This document shows, piece after piece, positions 28,901 through 41,145 of a stretch of DNA of 64,000 nucleotides. A program made the position numbers and the translations under genes. Source of the stretch: Apostichopus japonicus. Taxonomy: Eukaryota; Echinodermata; Holothuroidea; Aspidochirotida; Stichopodidae. Where the stretch lies: positions 3,628,501 to 3,692,500 of the forward strand of contig NC_092582.1 of NCBI RefSeq assembly GCF_037975245.1. The letters run 5' to 3'. Each line of letters opens with the position of its first letter. Position 1 is the stretch's first letter. The notes under the pieces are model-generated. The model made no database searches and was not told the DNA's origin. It saw nothing but the letters and a program-made list of their open reading frames with translations.

Positions 28901-30290
28901 GGACCCATGTAGTATTTCATGAATGTAATCTTTCCAATCCCTAAAATACAAAATGTGAACACTTTATATGTCATTGTCATGGTGACGCTCGTTGAATATT
29001 CACTAAGGGGTCATTCACTTTACACTCGTTGAATATTCAGTAATGGGTCATTACCTCATAAGTCCTACACTAAGCCTACTGTATCGTCATCATCTCTGAG
29101 TTTAAGGTCAGGTAACGTGACACAGACATTACAAAAACATTGCATTTGTACAACGTACCATACATTTTGGCATTTGGTCCACAATTAATCAAACCAAACT
29201 TACAAGATTATTACTCTAATTACAATTGCCACAGACTAAGAAGTTCCTCGCTAGCATTTTTCACCGAACAAATTTTTGAGAAGAAAGTCACAATAACAAA
29301 TTTACATTTGGTTCCCAACAGTCCAGCACCCGGACAATTTGGAACATCAGCAGCATTAATCAAGTACATGCATGTATAAACTACCTCAACATGGACAAAA
29401 ACTTGAGAATTTTAAAGACAATATATACATAAAATCATTCCTACACTCTTGTTCAGTTCTCACCTGAAATCTAATCAATTTAAATATTGGTTCAAAAGTG
29501 TTGCCAACCAAAGCACACAGCTAAAAAAAAAAAAAAAAAAATGGTGAACAATGCAAGAAACTTTCTAAAGAAAAGAACCATTTGGGCTTAGTATGGGGAT
29601 AAAGTTGAGCATACCCTTGAACACAATGATTGCCAACAGGAGGACAATTGACTTCACAAAAATTCCAGGGTCAGACTATAAAACTTTCCCAACACACAGT
29701 TCAACACTGACTGCATGAAGTGGATATACGTCTATTCTGTAGTGTGCACAAATGTAGAACTGGACTAGCAGGTGGCCAGTGATAAGGTCAGGCAGGGTAC
29801 CATATATAACCAGAAAACGAAAACCTTTAGTGATTAAGATGCCTAGTTAACATAGTCATAGTGTGGTAAGCCATACATGTTAATATACATGAACTTGTGA
29901 ACATCAATCAAATTAGAGTAATATATATTGACTAATGGGGTAACATTATAAAAGAAAGGTATCAGGAATCAGTTATTATGTTGACAAAAGCATCAACCAC
30001 TTAATTCAGTGGTAAGGTTACTGAGCCTTCAGCATCATAACCAAAAATTTGACCTTGCAAAATGTGTCTACTTTCATCAAATATATTTCTGCAATTTCTG
30101 ATTCGTTTGGGTACTTTAAGTGAGCACTACAAGTCACTTACACAAAGTATAATAAAAAAAATACTAGTATCTGTTTCTGTACAGCCACACTGTGCATGAC
30201 TTTTATACATGCATGTGACAACAATAACGGTTGAAAATCGACAGGAGGAAGAACTCAAAATAAAATAAAACTGTTAGCAAACTGCTTATC
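25932..30290. other. non-coding stretch, no gene recognised
   Basis: Only short open frames without recognisable motifs. Features seen are poly(C)/poly(G) runs near 26,249 and 28,391, and a short direct repeat around CTCGTTGAATATTCA at 28,988 and 29,026. An A run lies near 29,523-29,541. Confidence 0.45.
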
Positions 30291-30480
30291 CTTCCCTACC
30301 CCCTTCCCTTAATCCTCTCTTTGTCCCTCCACTGTTTATCTCCTACCTCTCCTCTTCCCCTGTTGGTTTCTTTCCTTCTTCTCTCCATCCTTGTCTACTA
30401 ATCCCCTTACATCCATCTATTTGTGTTCACCATGCTCATTAACCTGTCTGTCTTCTGTGCATGTTTTTGTCCCTTCTGTT
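30291..30480 (+). repeat. CT-rich low-complexity tract
   Basis: About 190 bases dominated by C and T with few purines. It directly precedes the first of two hairpin motifs. It may be part of the same mobile-element remnant, because the sequence on both sides carries copies of AGGAGGAAGAACT and GTTAGCAAACTG (near 30,243 and 30,556). Confidence 0.55.
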
Positions 30481-30501
30481 ACTGTTACTTGTCATTTAGC
30501 C

Positions 30502-30683
30502 TTTGAAGAAGATCCTGCTAGAATCGAAACGTCAGGCTAACTTACTATTACACAGGAGGAAGAACTGTTAGCAAACTGTTAATCTAAGTATTGCAAAAAG
30601 CAGTCTATGTAGGTATATATGTTAAAGTTAGAGGGCCTAAGTTATCCTCTGAAGAAGATCCTGCTAGGATTGAAATGTCAGGC
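30502..30683 (+). repeat. two copies of a GAAGAAGATCC...GAAA hairpin motif
   Basis: Copy 1 (about 30,502-30,539) has outer complementary ends GCCT/AGGC and an inner stem around GATCC-TGCTA-GAATC, followed by GAAACGTC. Copy 2 (about 30,647-30,684) reads CTGAAGAAGATCC, then TGCTAGGATTGAAATGTC. Motifs of this form occur near ends of metazoan retroelements, including Penelope-like ones (recalled from general knowledge). The resemblance of the CTGAAGA-stem-GAAA order to a hammerhead ribozyme core is partial. Confidence 0.45.
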
Positions 30684-30699
30684 CCCCTAAAGATCTTTG

Positions 30700-33600
30700 T
30701 GCTTACATGTACTCAACCAAAGGCACAGTGTACATGTATACAAAATTTGAAGATTACTCCACACAGAGCTAGAGAACTATCATATTATAAGAAAACGTCA
30801 GGACCTATAACACCATACATGTAAATGTATACACACACGCAAACAAACAGGTCCATTCATATTCAAAATAACATAAACAGCATATGTAAACAAGTTCCCT
30901 TTCCCTTCAAACAAGGAATCAAATGCTTAGAACTGCACAGTAAGTGAGAACCGTGTGCTTTATCGATACTAAATTGAAGCCAAAGAACCAAGCCCTTTGG
31001 TGAACTGGTACAATAGGTAATTACCTATTAAAGACCTGTACAGTATCTATTTATATATATACAACAGAGAAATTCAGAGAAGTATATTGTAAAATATTAG
31101 AAGTAATTCACTGGTTTGCTATCTACTTCCTTGAAAGAATGACTATAAATTATTTCTTATTATAAGCTATTTATGATAGAAGCATAACATCACTCATTCA
31201 GGAAATCTCGTATTTATCAAATCCCTGAGAAACATCTACCTCAGCTTTTGGCAGTGCGCAGAGAGATCACGTTGAGCATGGCGCACTGTATACCCGGAAA
31301 CTTGAGGCTTACGGCTCAGACATCATAAGTTTGTAGTTTTGGAAGTTTATTAAAATCCAGCATAAATATATAAAATACATATTTTTAAATAGGAATAAAT
31401 TACCCTAGAGCTGCTTCCAATTCTTCTACCCATAACATGCAGGAAACATTACTCAATTGCTGCAGTACACTTTGAAATTATGGCAACATTTCAGGGACAA
31501 TGTAACAACCAACTGAAATTCTACAAATAAACACTATTTAATAGGAGCCCATCCATCCTGCATCTCCCATGTTACAGGCCCTGTAAGTTTGTTCAAAGCG
31601 GGACACCTTCCTAGAAATTTTCAAGTTTTTTACCTTTTAATTAGAAGGATAATTAAGGAACTTGATGTTCGATCCTTACTATTTCCTTGCCAGGTCACTT
31701 CTAAATGATAAATTGTATAAAAATTGGAAATGTTCAAACATTTTTACATTAATGGTCATTATCTGTAATAAAACTATAAATACTATTCAGGTGATGATGA
31801 CCATGACAGTGTTATGGGATTTACTGTATGTTGAACAAAACAATATAATTATCCAAGACAATATGAAACAACAGTCTTCATATTCGTCTGTTTTATAAAA
31901 GACAGAAAGTTGGAAAGGAAGTAAAATGTTTTTTGAAAAATGAGTTCAGGTATTGCCATTCATGAGTCACATGATGGGTATATCACTAGTGCCTAGTACA
32001 TAGTCAACTTTTATGTGTCTGCCAGACTGCCAAAATTGGGTTTACAGTGGTTCCTCTTGTTTGTCGCAAAGCAAACATCTGAATGAAAATGAAAGCCCTT
32101 AGTCTTCCTTGTTTGTTACCTGCAGACAACTGTCACATATCGCTGGAATCAAAAAATGTTGTAAAAAAATTCGGTTTTTTAATTGTGCCTAGGAAACATA
32201 TATGTGCATTGTGCAGGGAGGGGTCAAGGGTCAGATTGGTCCCCAACTCTGACCAAAACAGCCAGTCCCATCAGATTCTTGAGAATATATCCCAGGACAG
32301 TTTGTTAAATTTCAGATGCTTAGATGTGTCCTATCAACAAAACAATCTTGGACATTAAAACATGTAAGTTAATATGTACAGCACACCAAAGCAGAAATGT
32401 AATCCACTGGGTAACTACTAAATGATCCATATGTACATCCAGATTGGAAAATGCCAAATGCCATCACACCCCCCCCCACCTCCCCCTTCAGGTTACACCC
32501 CAATGTCTATTGCTTCAGGGGCAATTTTCACAGGAAGTGTCTCCCTGATCCTAAGGAAAGTGCCTTTCATCCATATTTCTCATATCTTCACCATACACTA
32601 AATATTGGTTACAAATTTGCAATGTAAAAAATATTAATATAATATCAAGTGTAGCCAACCTTAATAAACAAGGAACAGATTAAAAAAATCCAATATATAT
32701 ACAGTTATACAATGACTGAAAAGAAGTACTAAGAGATCTTTTGTACACACAAGTTCAATCCACAAACAATGACCTTGTTTGTTACACACACCACAAAATG
32801 AGAATTATTGTTATGGAACAGGAGAAAGAAACAAAGTAAACCCTGGAAGTAGAAGAGGAGTCCTTGTGGAAGTTCTTCATTATTTAACAAACAGACTACA
32901 AGCACAGTTCCTGATGTCTATTCTGCAGAGAAGACATTTTCTTTGTACAGCTTTTTTGTGCTAAATGAAAGTATCACATTCAAACAAAGTTAGTTCCTTG
33001 TTGTCCTTCCGTCTACTTGGAGTTCGGATCGTTTTTATGGTTTAAAAAAGGAGAAGATATGCAGAAATGAATGACCAAAGTAATTAGCAGGGTATCGATT
33101 CTTTGCAATCAAGACGAGGTAATCACAAACCGATCAGGTTTAACGCACATCTGAGTATAGGTGGTGTGTGTTGCACGTTATTCAGGAAGTTGTTCATGTG
33201 AGGTCTCCCCAAAACAGTAAGTTTTCTCCTGATTCGGGGTTCAATGCAATTGGCTTTCGTTCATAAACCAGCTATGACAACGATTTTCTACAGCATGCTA
33301 GTGCACTTTTACACCTATTGTATTCGTTCTGCACTGCAAGTTTCCAGGCACTCACTCTTCTATACACTGGACTGCAATGTGTTGTACTATATGTACACTT
33401 ATGAAATATCTAGTCACCTCCGATGATCACACTCATAATGGGGCTCTTTCCAGCCCCTCCCCCCCCCCCATCCAAGGTAAACAGAGAGGGCACTGTCTTA
33501 TCAGTTCTAACTGGTTCAGATACAAGATTGACAATCTGTACAGTCTCTGATTGCAGGTCATAACGGTACCATCAGTCGATCTCTAGACTCTGTATGTACA

Positions 33601-35509
33601 CTTTCGTTCCAAATTCTGGAAAAAGAGATCTTTTGAAAACTTGAAATTTGCGACAAACTGTTTCGAGCACATCAACTTCTTTTCTAAAGCACTAAAGGCA
33701 CTTTTTTCTGTTTGCATTTCTTCCCTTTGGCAAAATTGCACAAGTGTAACCATTCACTAGTCAATCATGCTGCACGTCTACATATTCAAGTTCATCCCGC
33801 TTGTAATCGCTTGACGGGATCTTTGATTCAGAGATAGGTAAAACGGTACGATTACGCACATACGGGACAGTTATGACAGCGCACTCAGTAGAAACATTGT
33901 GACTGCCCATTGAGATGGTATCCTTTATCCAGTTTGTCTACCGTACTGTAGATTCATGGGATCCATGATGACAAAAATAAAAGTCACCTAAAGATATGCA
34001 AATTAGGTCATCTGACTAGTGGCTATGCCGAAAGTGCACAGCATATCATTTACAGTAGAATCATTGAAGACAATATCTTTGTACTTCTTAGCTCAGCAAA
34101 CCTCTCTAATGCTGCTTGAAAAGTTTTCCATGTAAACTTTGCTGCTACACTTGTACTGATGTTTAATCTTTCTGTTGTGCAAAACATATATATGGTTTGT
34201 TTAATACTGAAAACATATAATATCTGCTCCTAATTATAGTATAACTTGTTATTGGATGATTGATTGGATTGATTGAACGATTAATTGATTGAAAGATGAT
34301 TGGAAACTGTCTACTTGCATGTTTATGCATATGTGTGCAGAAAAGATACATTTTGGCACTCTTTGTCAAGTTTGCCTAGTGTGAATCCAAGCACTTGATT
34401 ATAGACAGTACTCTTTCTTTCACTATTGATTGTGCGGCAGCTTAAATGGAGAGTTAAGCACTTAACTTGTAACAGGAAACAATACACACCTGATTACAGC
34501 AACTATAAAGATAGCAAAATTTGACAATCACATGACTAGTAAATAAGGACATGGCTGATGGTGGGGGGGGGGTGTACTCCTAATGGTATGAATGAACTAA
34601 GGAATATCTTGACCCATAAATTATTTTGCATAATTCTGTTCTTCAACAACAGGCCTTAAAGTTTAAAGATTGTTGAAACTGGATACGGTACACAGTACAC
34701 TAGTAACTCCAGAGGCAGCTCCAGGATTTTAAAAAGAAATAGGTGTGGCCCTGGGGTCCTTGAAGCCTACTCCCATGTCAACAGTGTGTGGTGTCCACAA
34801 TGGCTATGTGGTTACAAACACTTAGCTATTGTTAATTTAATGGGCCTTAAAAAATTGTTGTTTACTACCAAACAAACAAAAACATTAATCGACGCATATG
34901 CCTATTCCTGATCATCCTTACTTGCAAATGAAATTAACCTAGACTAGCTGTTATCTTACTAATAACACAATGCAGAATGTCAAATAAATTTATCACCGGA
35001 TGGCAGGCCGAATGTTTCAATGATAGCCTAGCTTCTGCACAAATGTCTACATTGAAATGGGTACAGGCTACTGTAAATAGACAATAGGCAAACAAATGTC
35101 ATTGATCACCTTTGAGTTTGAGGGTTATCATAAACTGCTCATAACCATATCACTTAACAAGGCCTCATTTACACCTAACTTAGGGTCATGGCAAAGCACA
35201 GCCAAAGCCCAGCCTAACAAGCTACAGTAAATCTGATGGGCCCAATCAGTTAGTATCAGGTCAAGTGGGTAAATGTTGTGTCACTACAAGTACAATGTAC
35301 AATAAAAGTAGACCATACTGTGCTGAGGCCTAACTTAGGCCTAGCATAGGGCCTAAGACAGAAGAAAGGGCCAAGATAATACTAGGCCAAGGCCCTAAAA
35401 CACGTTTGTAAGGGACCTATATCCACTGACTGGGCTTCAGGTTGTATATCGCAAATTCATACGATTTCATGCAAGATTCTAATTCTACTCACAATCATCA
35501 GTTACTTAC
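30700..35509. other. non-coding stretch, no gene recognised
   Basis: No coding family was recognised. A sequence near 34,709 (AGAGGCAGCTCCAGGATTTT) resembles the end of an old hAT-type repeat, but no partner end was found. Poly(C) and poly(G) runs lie near 32,468, 33,460 and 34,563. GC and CpG content rises gradually toward 35,500. Confidence 0.4.
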
Positions 35510-35960
35510 CCATCGGCATTGGTAACTATGGCCTCTACCGGTGATGTTACCTAACCCGTGCCTGTATCAAGCTTGTGGCTTATCCGTTCCGGATGAAACA
35601 AAAGTGTTATTTTACTTCCAATTAGGTAACCGATATTTCCTTATCAGTATGACTTTACCCAAAGATTTTTACATCTTGTAGTGGAAAAGAGGAAGCTTGT
35701 CAGTAAACATAGAAGCCACAGTAACTATGCAATTGATGTAGCCTAGTAATATGGTCATCTGCTCTACCTCACTGTAGGTTTTTCAAACCAGCCCAGTAAC
35801 GTGCACGGCGGACAAGCACGGGATATACGGGAAATACTACCAAACGGAGCGCTGCGCAGTGGGAGATTTACGTGCTCTTGATGCTTACTGGGAAGAAACC
35901 GCTACAATTATTGAGGGCGCTGATAATTAACGTTTTTGTGTTTTAGAGCTAACTGTTGAT
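35510..35960 (-). promoter_or_regulatory. candidate CpG-rich promoter and first exon of a minus-strand gene
   Basis: Read on the minus strand, the sequence ends in ATGCCGATGG|GTAAGT, a strong splice donor with the exon ending at 35,510. An ATG sits in acceptable context (ACCAATG) only ten bases before it. The upstream region is CpG-richer than the AT-rich surroundings and includes GAGCGCTGCGCAG. This would fit a first exon with a very short coding start, its remaining exons lying at lower coordinates. I could not find a convincing partner exon, so it stays a candidate. Confidence 0.25.
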
Positions 35961-36230
35961 ATGAGGACTGGTAGTGGCATAAAATTGATTTGGCGGGCCG
36001 CAGTGAAAGTTTATACCCAGGTCCTCATAGTTATACCAGGGAAGTGCTACTCTATCAGAGCAGTAGCGTTTAATTCGACCCGCGGCCTTGCTGCAAAGCC
36101 TATTTCGTGTCCCCCCCCTTGCTAGGCTAAGGTTCCGCGGGTGGTTTTAAAAGTCGGCGTTTCGAAAGCCTACTCGCGGGCCGAGAAAAATCTTGCTCAA
36201 GGGTAGCACGTTACCCACCGTTGTGCACTA

Positions 36231-36402
36231 GTATACAAATAATGAATGGTTATGAGTGCAATAGTGCAAATATTTCATGAGTTGAAAGATGGAACGTTCC
36301 ATTCAACGAGGCGCAGCCGAGTTGAATGGAACAAATTACATCTTTCAACGAATGAAATATTTGCACTATTTCACTCATAACCATTCATTATTTGTTTTAT
36401 AC
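36231..36402. mobile_element. palindromic foldback element (MITE-like)
   Basis: The left arm (36,231-36,307) and right arm (36,320-36,402) are long, nearly perfect inverted repeats of about 75-80 bases. The short loop carries GAGGCGCAGCCGAG. The arms contain TATTTCAT and GTTGAAAGATG on one side and their complements on the other. A short inverted pair ACAACACCT (36,401-36,409) and AGGTGTTGT (36,615-36,623) suggests the element may continue to about 36,630. No coding sequence. Class not assigned. Confidence 0.65.
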
Positions 36403-37186
36403 AACACCTTAAAATTTGGATATAATTGGATGTAAAATGCACTCATGCAACAGATTGTTTTGAACAGACAGGTTTCTCTGTTCTCTTACCATTGAAAAAA
36501 AGTGCTATCAAAATAGTATAACACATGGTTCTATTTCATAGGGTGCAATAGAGCGGATTTTGCATGCAATCGACGAGCAATTGACCAATCAACTTGAATG
36601 GCCGGAATATAATTAGGTGTTGTGTAATATCTCTTAACGGTTATTCCATCAACTTACAACTTGCTTAACGGGTCACATCTCGTTATTCAGAATCATTTCA
36701 TGGTTCCGATACTTTTTCATAGCAGATGATTCTGTCATTACTAGAATCGACAATTAGTAAAATAAAATAAAAAACCTTTTTTTCTTTAAGTTCCTCTCAT
36801 TACTTGCTAAATGTCAAGGGTGGATCCACAGAAACGAGATTTGGGGTTCCCATGTATAGCCAAAAAAAAGTAGCTAAAACACAATGTTCTATCTAAAGTT
36901 TCATCACCGTGAGAATTCAAGATTTGAATATCAATCTACCAGCAAAAACTATATGCATGTGTCAGTTTTATATTGTACAAATCATTTTGTGACTGATAGG
37001 TATAATGTAATAATATAGTATGATAAGCGTCCGACCGGATATTTTTGTTTTAAAGGTGGGCTAAATTTACTACTACGTCGTAGACATTAGAATGGAGGGC
37101 GCACTTCGTCAAAACAAGAAATAAACCTAACCGTTTATTCCTATTTCCATTTACTTCACGTCGCAGTTTCTTATATAGTAATTGTA

Positions 37187-37593
37187 ATTGCATCGTCTAC
37201 AGTCACCACATTGTTCAGTCCAATTCCATCACCAGCCACAGCACCCAACTCACACACAAGACTAAGGGTCACATCATTTGCAAAACCTCTAATGTCATCT
37301 ACCTGATCTCTTGCAGAGTTTGCGGGCATCCAGTATGTTGGTGAAACCAAAACCACCCTCAAGAAGCGGTTCTATGGTCACAGATTCACAGTCAACACCA
37401 TGAAGATTGAGACCCCGGTTGGAGAACACTTTAACCATCCCATCCATAACATAAATGACGTGTCCCAACAGGGGGTTGAATCATTATAGGTAGCCGCCCT
37501 GACCTAGTACGAATCAGCAGAGAGAGGCTGTGGATGCAACGCCTTCGCATCATTCAACCTCTTGGGCTCAACATTCAGGAAGGACACGACTAA
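37187..37593 (+). pseudogene. Penelope-like element relic, GIY-YIG endonuclease and C-terminus
   Basis: Conceptual translation in pieces gives the C-terminal end of a Penelope-like element protein. The first frame carries CKTSNVIYLISC (37,280-37,316), the GIY-like part of a GIY-YIG nuclease. A one-base frameshift after VCG leads into IQYVGETKTTLKKRFYGHR (from about 37,327), holding the YVG half and the conserved arginine and histidine, then PVGEHF. A second frameshift near 37,485 leads into RERLWMQRLRIIQPLGLN and a TAA stop at 37,591-37,593, matching the usual family ending. The reverse transcriptase domain is missing upstream. The copy is broken and cannot encode a working protein. Confidence 0.8.
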
Positions 37594-38327
37594 TCTTTCT
37601 TCTACTTGTTTCATTTTATAATATGTAGTAATCCGCGGAACCAACATCACTGATATATAGGCATATACACGGCAGCAGAATGTTTCTGTAGTAATATGTA
37701 ATTGCATTAGCGTAACGATGTCAACTAACATAAACTCATAAACTTTGCTGTATTCGATACAAATGTCGACCCCATTCTGGTACTGATCGGACAATCGAAG
37801 TATGAAGATATTTACATTCCATGATCACACTCTATTATCATATACCGTGCACATTGCTCAATCTTATAGGCTATAGTGAGAATTCGATTTCGCTTACAGT
37901 CACTTTCCTACAAATTTCTCTCTCTGGCCGTCGTAGAAAAGTAATTGAGAACAACTGCATGGTCAATGTTGATAAGTTTCATTAATTACTTGAAAAGCAA
38001 AAAAGAAGGGGGGAAAACCGACGAACAAACGGGGGAAAAAATGATGGCGAAGGATAATATTATTTATTTCAATTTGAGTGCACCATTGCAGATGTTTGTA
38101 TTACTTGTTAAATGTGTCGCAATACCCTGGCGATATATGTATCTTTAATTATTATTTTATCAGTTGAAACAATAACAGCGGATTCGCATCTGGCTAAGTA
38201 TATTTGTATTATAATTTCGGCGTGAGATTATTAAATGACCTATACAGGCTAAAGGTTAACGCTTGTCCTGATTATTGTTTGATTATTTTCATTTTCTATT
38301 ACAATGTTTATTTCTGCAATATAGATG

Positions 38328-38711
38328 AGTTTTGTCAGTGGCGTAGGAAGGTACTTTTGAGTGGGGGGGGGGGCTGAAGACTGATGGCCGGCCTGGGGGA
38401 GGGGTCTAAGGGGAGGGGGTGTCCCCCTCCCCTTTGGAATTTTTTTGCATTTCCAGGTGGCCTCAGATGCAATTTGGTGCAATATAGCATACTTCAACTC
38501 TCACTCCATTTTGTAAAGAATTTTGCATTTTCACCTGGCCTTAAATGCAATTTGGTGCTCCAAATGAGATTTTTTTCTCATTTGGAAATGAAAAAGGGGT
38601 TTTCTGACTTGCGGAGCGGGGGGCGGAATGATACTTCCGCCCCCCATGTTTTTCACTGGGGGGCTGGCGCCCCCCCCCCAGCCCCCCGGTTCCTACGCCC
38701 TTGAGTTTTGT
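38328..38711. mobile_element. hAT-type MITE with 8-bp target-site duplication (first copy)
   Basis: The element is 38,336-38,703 (368 bp), flanked by identical AGTTTTGT octamers (38,328-38,335 and 38,704-38,711). Its ends CAGTGGCGTAGGAA and TTCCTACGCCCTTG are inverted repeats matching at 12 of 14 positions. An 8-bp duplication with CAGNGGCG-type ends is the signature of the hAT superfamily. The interior has G/C homopolymers and an internal near-duplicate around GCAATTTGGTGC. There is no transposase, so it is non-autonomous. Confidence 0.9.
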
Positions 38712-38916
38712 CACTGTGCTGAAACTAAATATTGAAGTCCTCAAATGACCTACGGTAACTATGGACATTGGTTCAAGGTTCAACTGTTGTATTCACTTTG
38801 AAATAATGGTAGGAAGGGGGGGGGGGGACAAAAAACAAAACCGGGAACGGTAATAGATTTCAGCCCTTATTTGATCAGATTGACAAATTAACATCACCTT
38901 ACACGACTTTTTAACA

Positions 38917-41145
38917 AGAGCCCAAGGGCACTGTGGTTCCTTGCTTGGGGTATATGACAATACACATAATATTATCAAGCAAGATTGGGCTGAAATAGTC
39001 CAAGTAATTGTGGTCCTACATGTTCCCATAAAGTAACCAACACTATAGCCAACACTTTCGTGATAAAAAAAAATCAACCTTGTCACACCTTGGCACTAGG
39101 AGTTATTGCATTAAATGTGTGAAAATTAACTTTGACCTCAAATAACTTCGCACACGAAGGTCAAATGGGGGTCAACCCATTGACATTTATGATCAGAAGT
39201 TTCCTTTGACATCTGAAAATAGCATCGAAACTGTAAAAATCCCCAAAACACGGAAAGGTCACCAGAGGTCAAATTGAGGTCAAGGGTCACCCAGATGCGG
39301 GTCAACAATTGGATTACATTGAGGCAACTCCCAACCCTAACAGACATTTTGTTCTCAAGTTATTGCAAAAATACTAGTTTTTTTATCATTAATTGACCTT
39401 TGGTGACCTTGTATCACATAACCGTTAAGTTTGAAAATGCTCCCCTATACCATTTGCAACTACTCCAAAAATATTAACCTTGTCACACCTTGGAACTGGG
39501 AGTTATTGCATTAAATGTCTGAAAATTAACTTTGACCTCATATAACTTCGCACACGAAGGTCACACGGGGGTCAACCCATTGACATTTATGATCAGAAGT
39601 TACCTTTGACATCTGAAAATAGCATCAAAACTGTAAAAATCCACAAAACACTAAAAAGGTCACCAGAGGTCAAATTGAGGTCAAGGGTCACCCAGATGTG
39701 GGTCGACAATTGGATTACATTGAAGCAACTCCCAACCCTAACGGACAATTTGTTCTCAAGTTATCGCAAAAAATACTAGTTTTTTATCATTAATTGACCT
39801 TTGGTGACCTCGGATCACATGACCGTTAAGTTTGAAAATATTCCCCTATACCATTTGCAACTTGTCTCAAAATATCAACTGTGTAACACCTTGGCACTGG
39901 GAGTTATTACACTAAATGTCTGAAAATTAACTTTGACCTCATATATAGTTAACATACAAAGGTCACCTTGGGTCAACTTATTGACATTTTTTATTGATGA
40001 GACCTAAATTAGAGCATCAAACTATAAAAATTCAAACAATTTTTTCTTTGCCCATTTTCTACCCCCAAAATACTAGTTTTTTGACATTAATTGACCTTTG
40101 GTGACCTCGGATCACATGACCGTTAAGTTTGAAAATATTCCCCTATACCATTTGCAACTTGTCCAAAAATATCAACCATGTCACTCCTTGGAACTGGGAG
40201 TTGTTGCATTAAATGTCTGAAAATTAACTTTGACCTTGTATAACTTCGCACACGAAGGTTACACGGGTGTCAACCAATTGACATTTTTGATCGGAAGGTA
40301 CCTTTGATATCCAAATCTAGCATCAAAACCAAACATTTTCTTTTTTGCTCGTTTCCTCCCAAAATAAGCACATTTTTTCTAATGTGACCTTTGACCTTTT
40401 GACCTTGGTTTCAGATGTAGTTTAATCTCCTGATTCCAAAAAACAAAACGAAAAGTCTGTACAACCATCCTAACTCCGACCGAAAAACTTTGACCCCATA
40501 TAACTTCGCACATAAAGGTCACACGGGGTCAACCTATTGACATTTATGATCAGAAGGTACCTTTGACATCTGAAAATAGCATTGAAACTGTAAAAATCCC
40601 AAAAACACGAAAAGGTCACCAGAGGTCAAATTGAGGTCAAGGGTCACCCAGATGCGGGTCGACAATTGGATTACATTGAGGCAACTCCCAACCCTAACGG
40701 ACATTTCGTTCTCAAGTTATTGCAAAAATACTAGTTTTTTATCATTAATTGACCTTTGGTGACCTCGGATCATATGACCGTTAAGTTTGAAAATGCTCCC
40801 CTAACCAGTTCACAACTTGTCCCAAAATATCAATCTTGTCGCACATTGGCACTGGGAGTTATTGCAGTTTTAATATTTTCAGTTTTTGGACCATAACTGA
40901 CCTTTGGTGACCTTTGTGGGCACCAAAAACAATAGGGCACACCTTCTCCATATGGCGGATCTATAGTCCAAGTTTGGCCTCAATCCAACATTCCCTTATT
41001 GAGATAGAGCGTACCCAAGCAAGTGTCACAGATGCACACACACACATACATACATACATACATACACACATACATACATACATACACACACACATACGCC
41101 AACCTGACTGCATAGGTTCCTTTTGCTAAAGCAAGGAACCAAAAA
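38917..41145 (+). mobile_element. tandem-repeat non-autonomous element, copy 2 (HINE/MINE-like)
   Basis: This is the second copy of the 6,040-8,734 element, in the same orientation and about 0.46 kb shorter. The 5' end (TGGTTCCTTGCTT at 38,934-38,946) and 3' end (AAGCAAGGAACCA at 41,129-41,141) are conserved. The 3' third is very close to copy 1 by eye. The shortening comes mainly from fewer or rearranged core units just after the 5' end. The triple TGACCT array lies at 40,385-40,405. The (ACAT)n microsatellite at about 41,035-41,095 is interrupted by ACACAC. No protein is encoded. Confidence 0.75.

Noticed and set aside
34709-34770. AGAGGCAGCTCCAGGATTTT resembling a hAT terminus
   Set aside because: No opposing end or target-site duplication was found nearby.
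36040-36090. tRNA-like GGGTCGAATT on the minus strand near a short hairpin
   Set aside because: No A box or cloverleaf at the right spacing.
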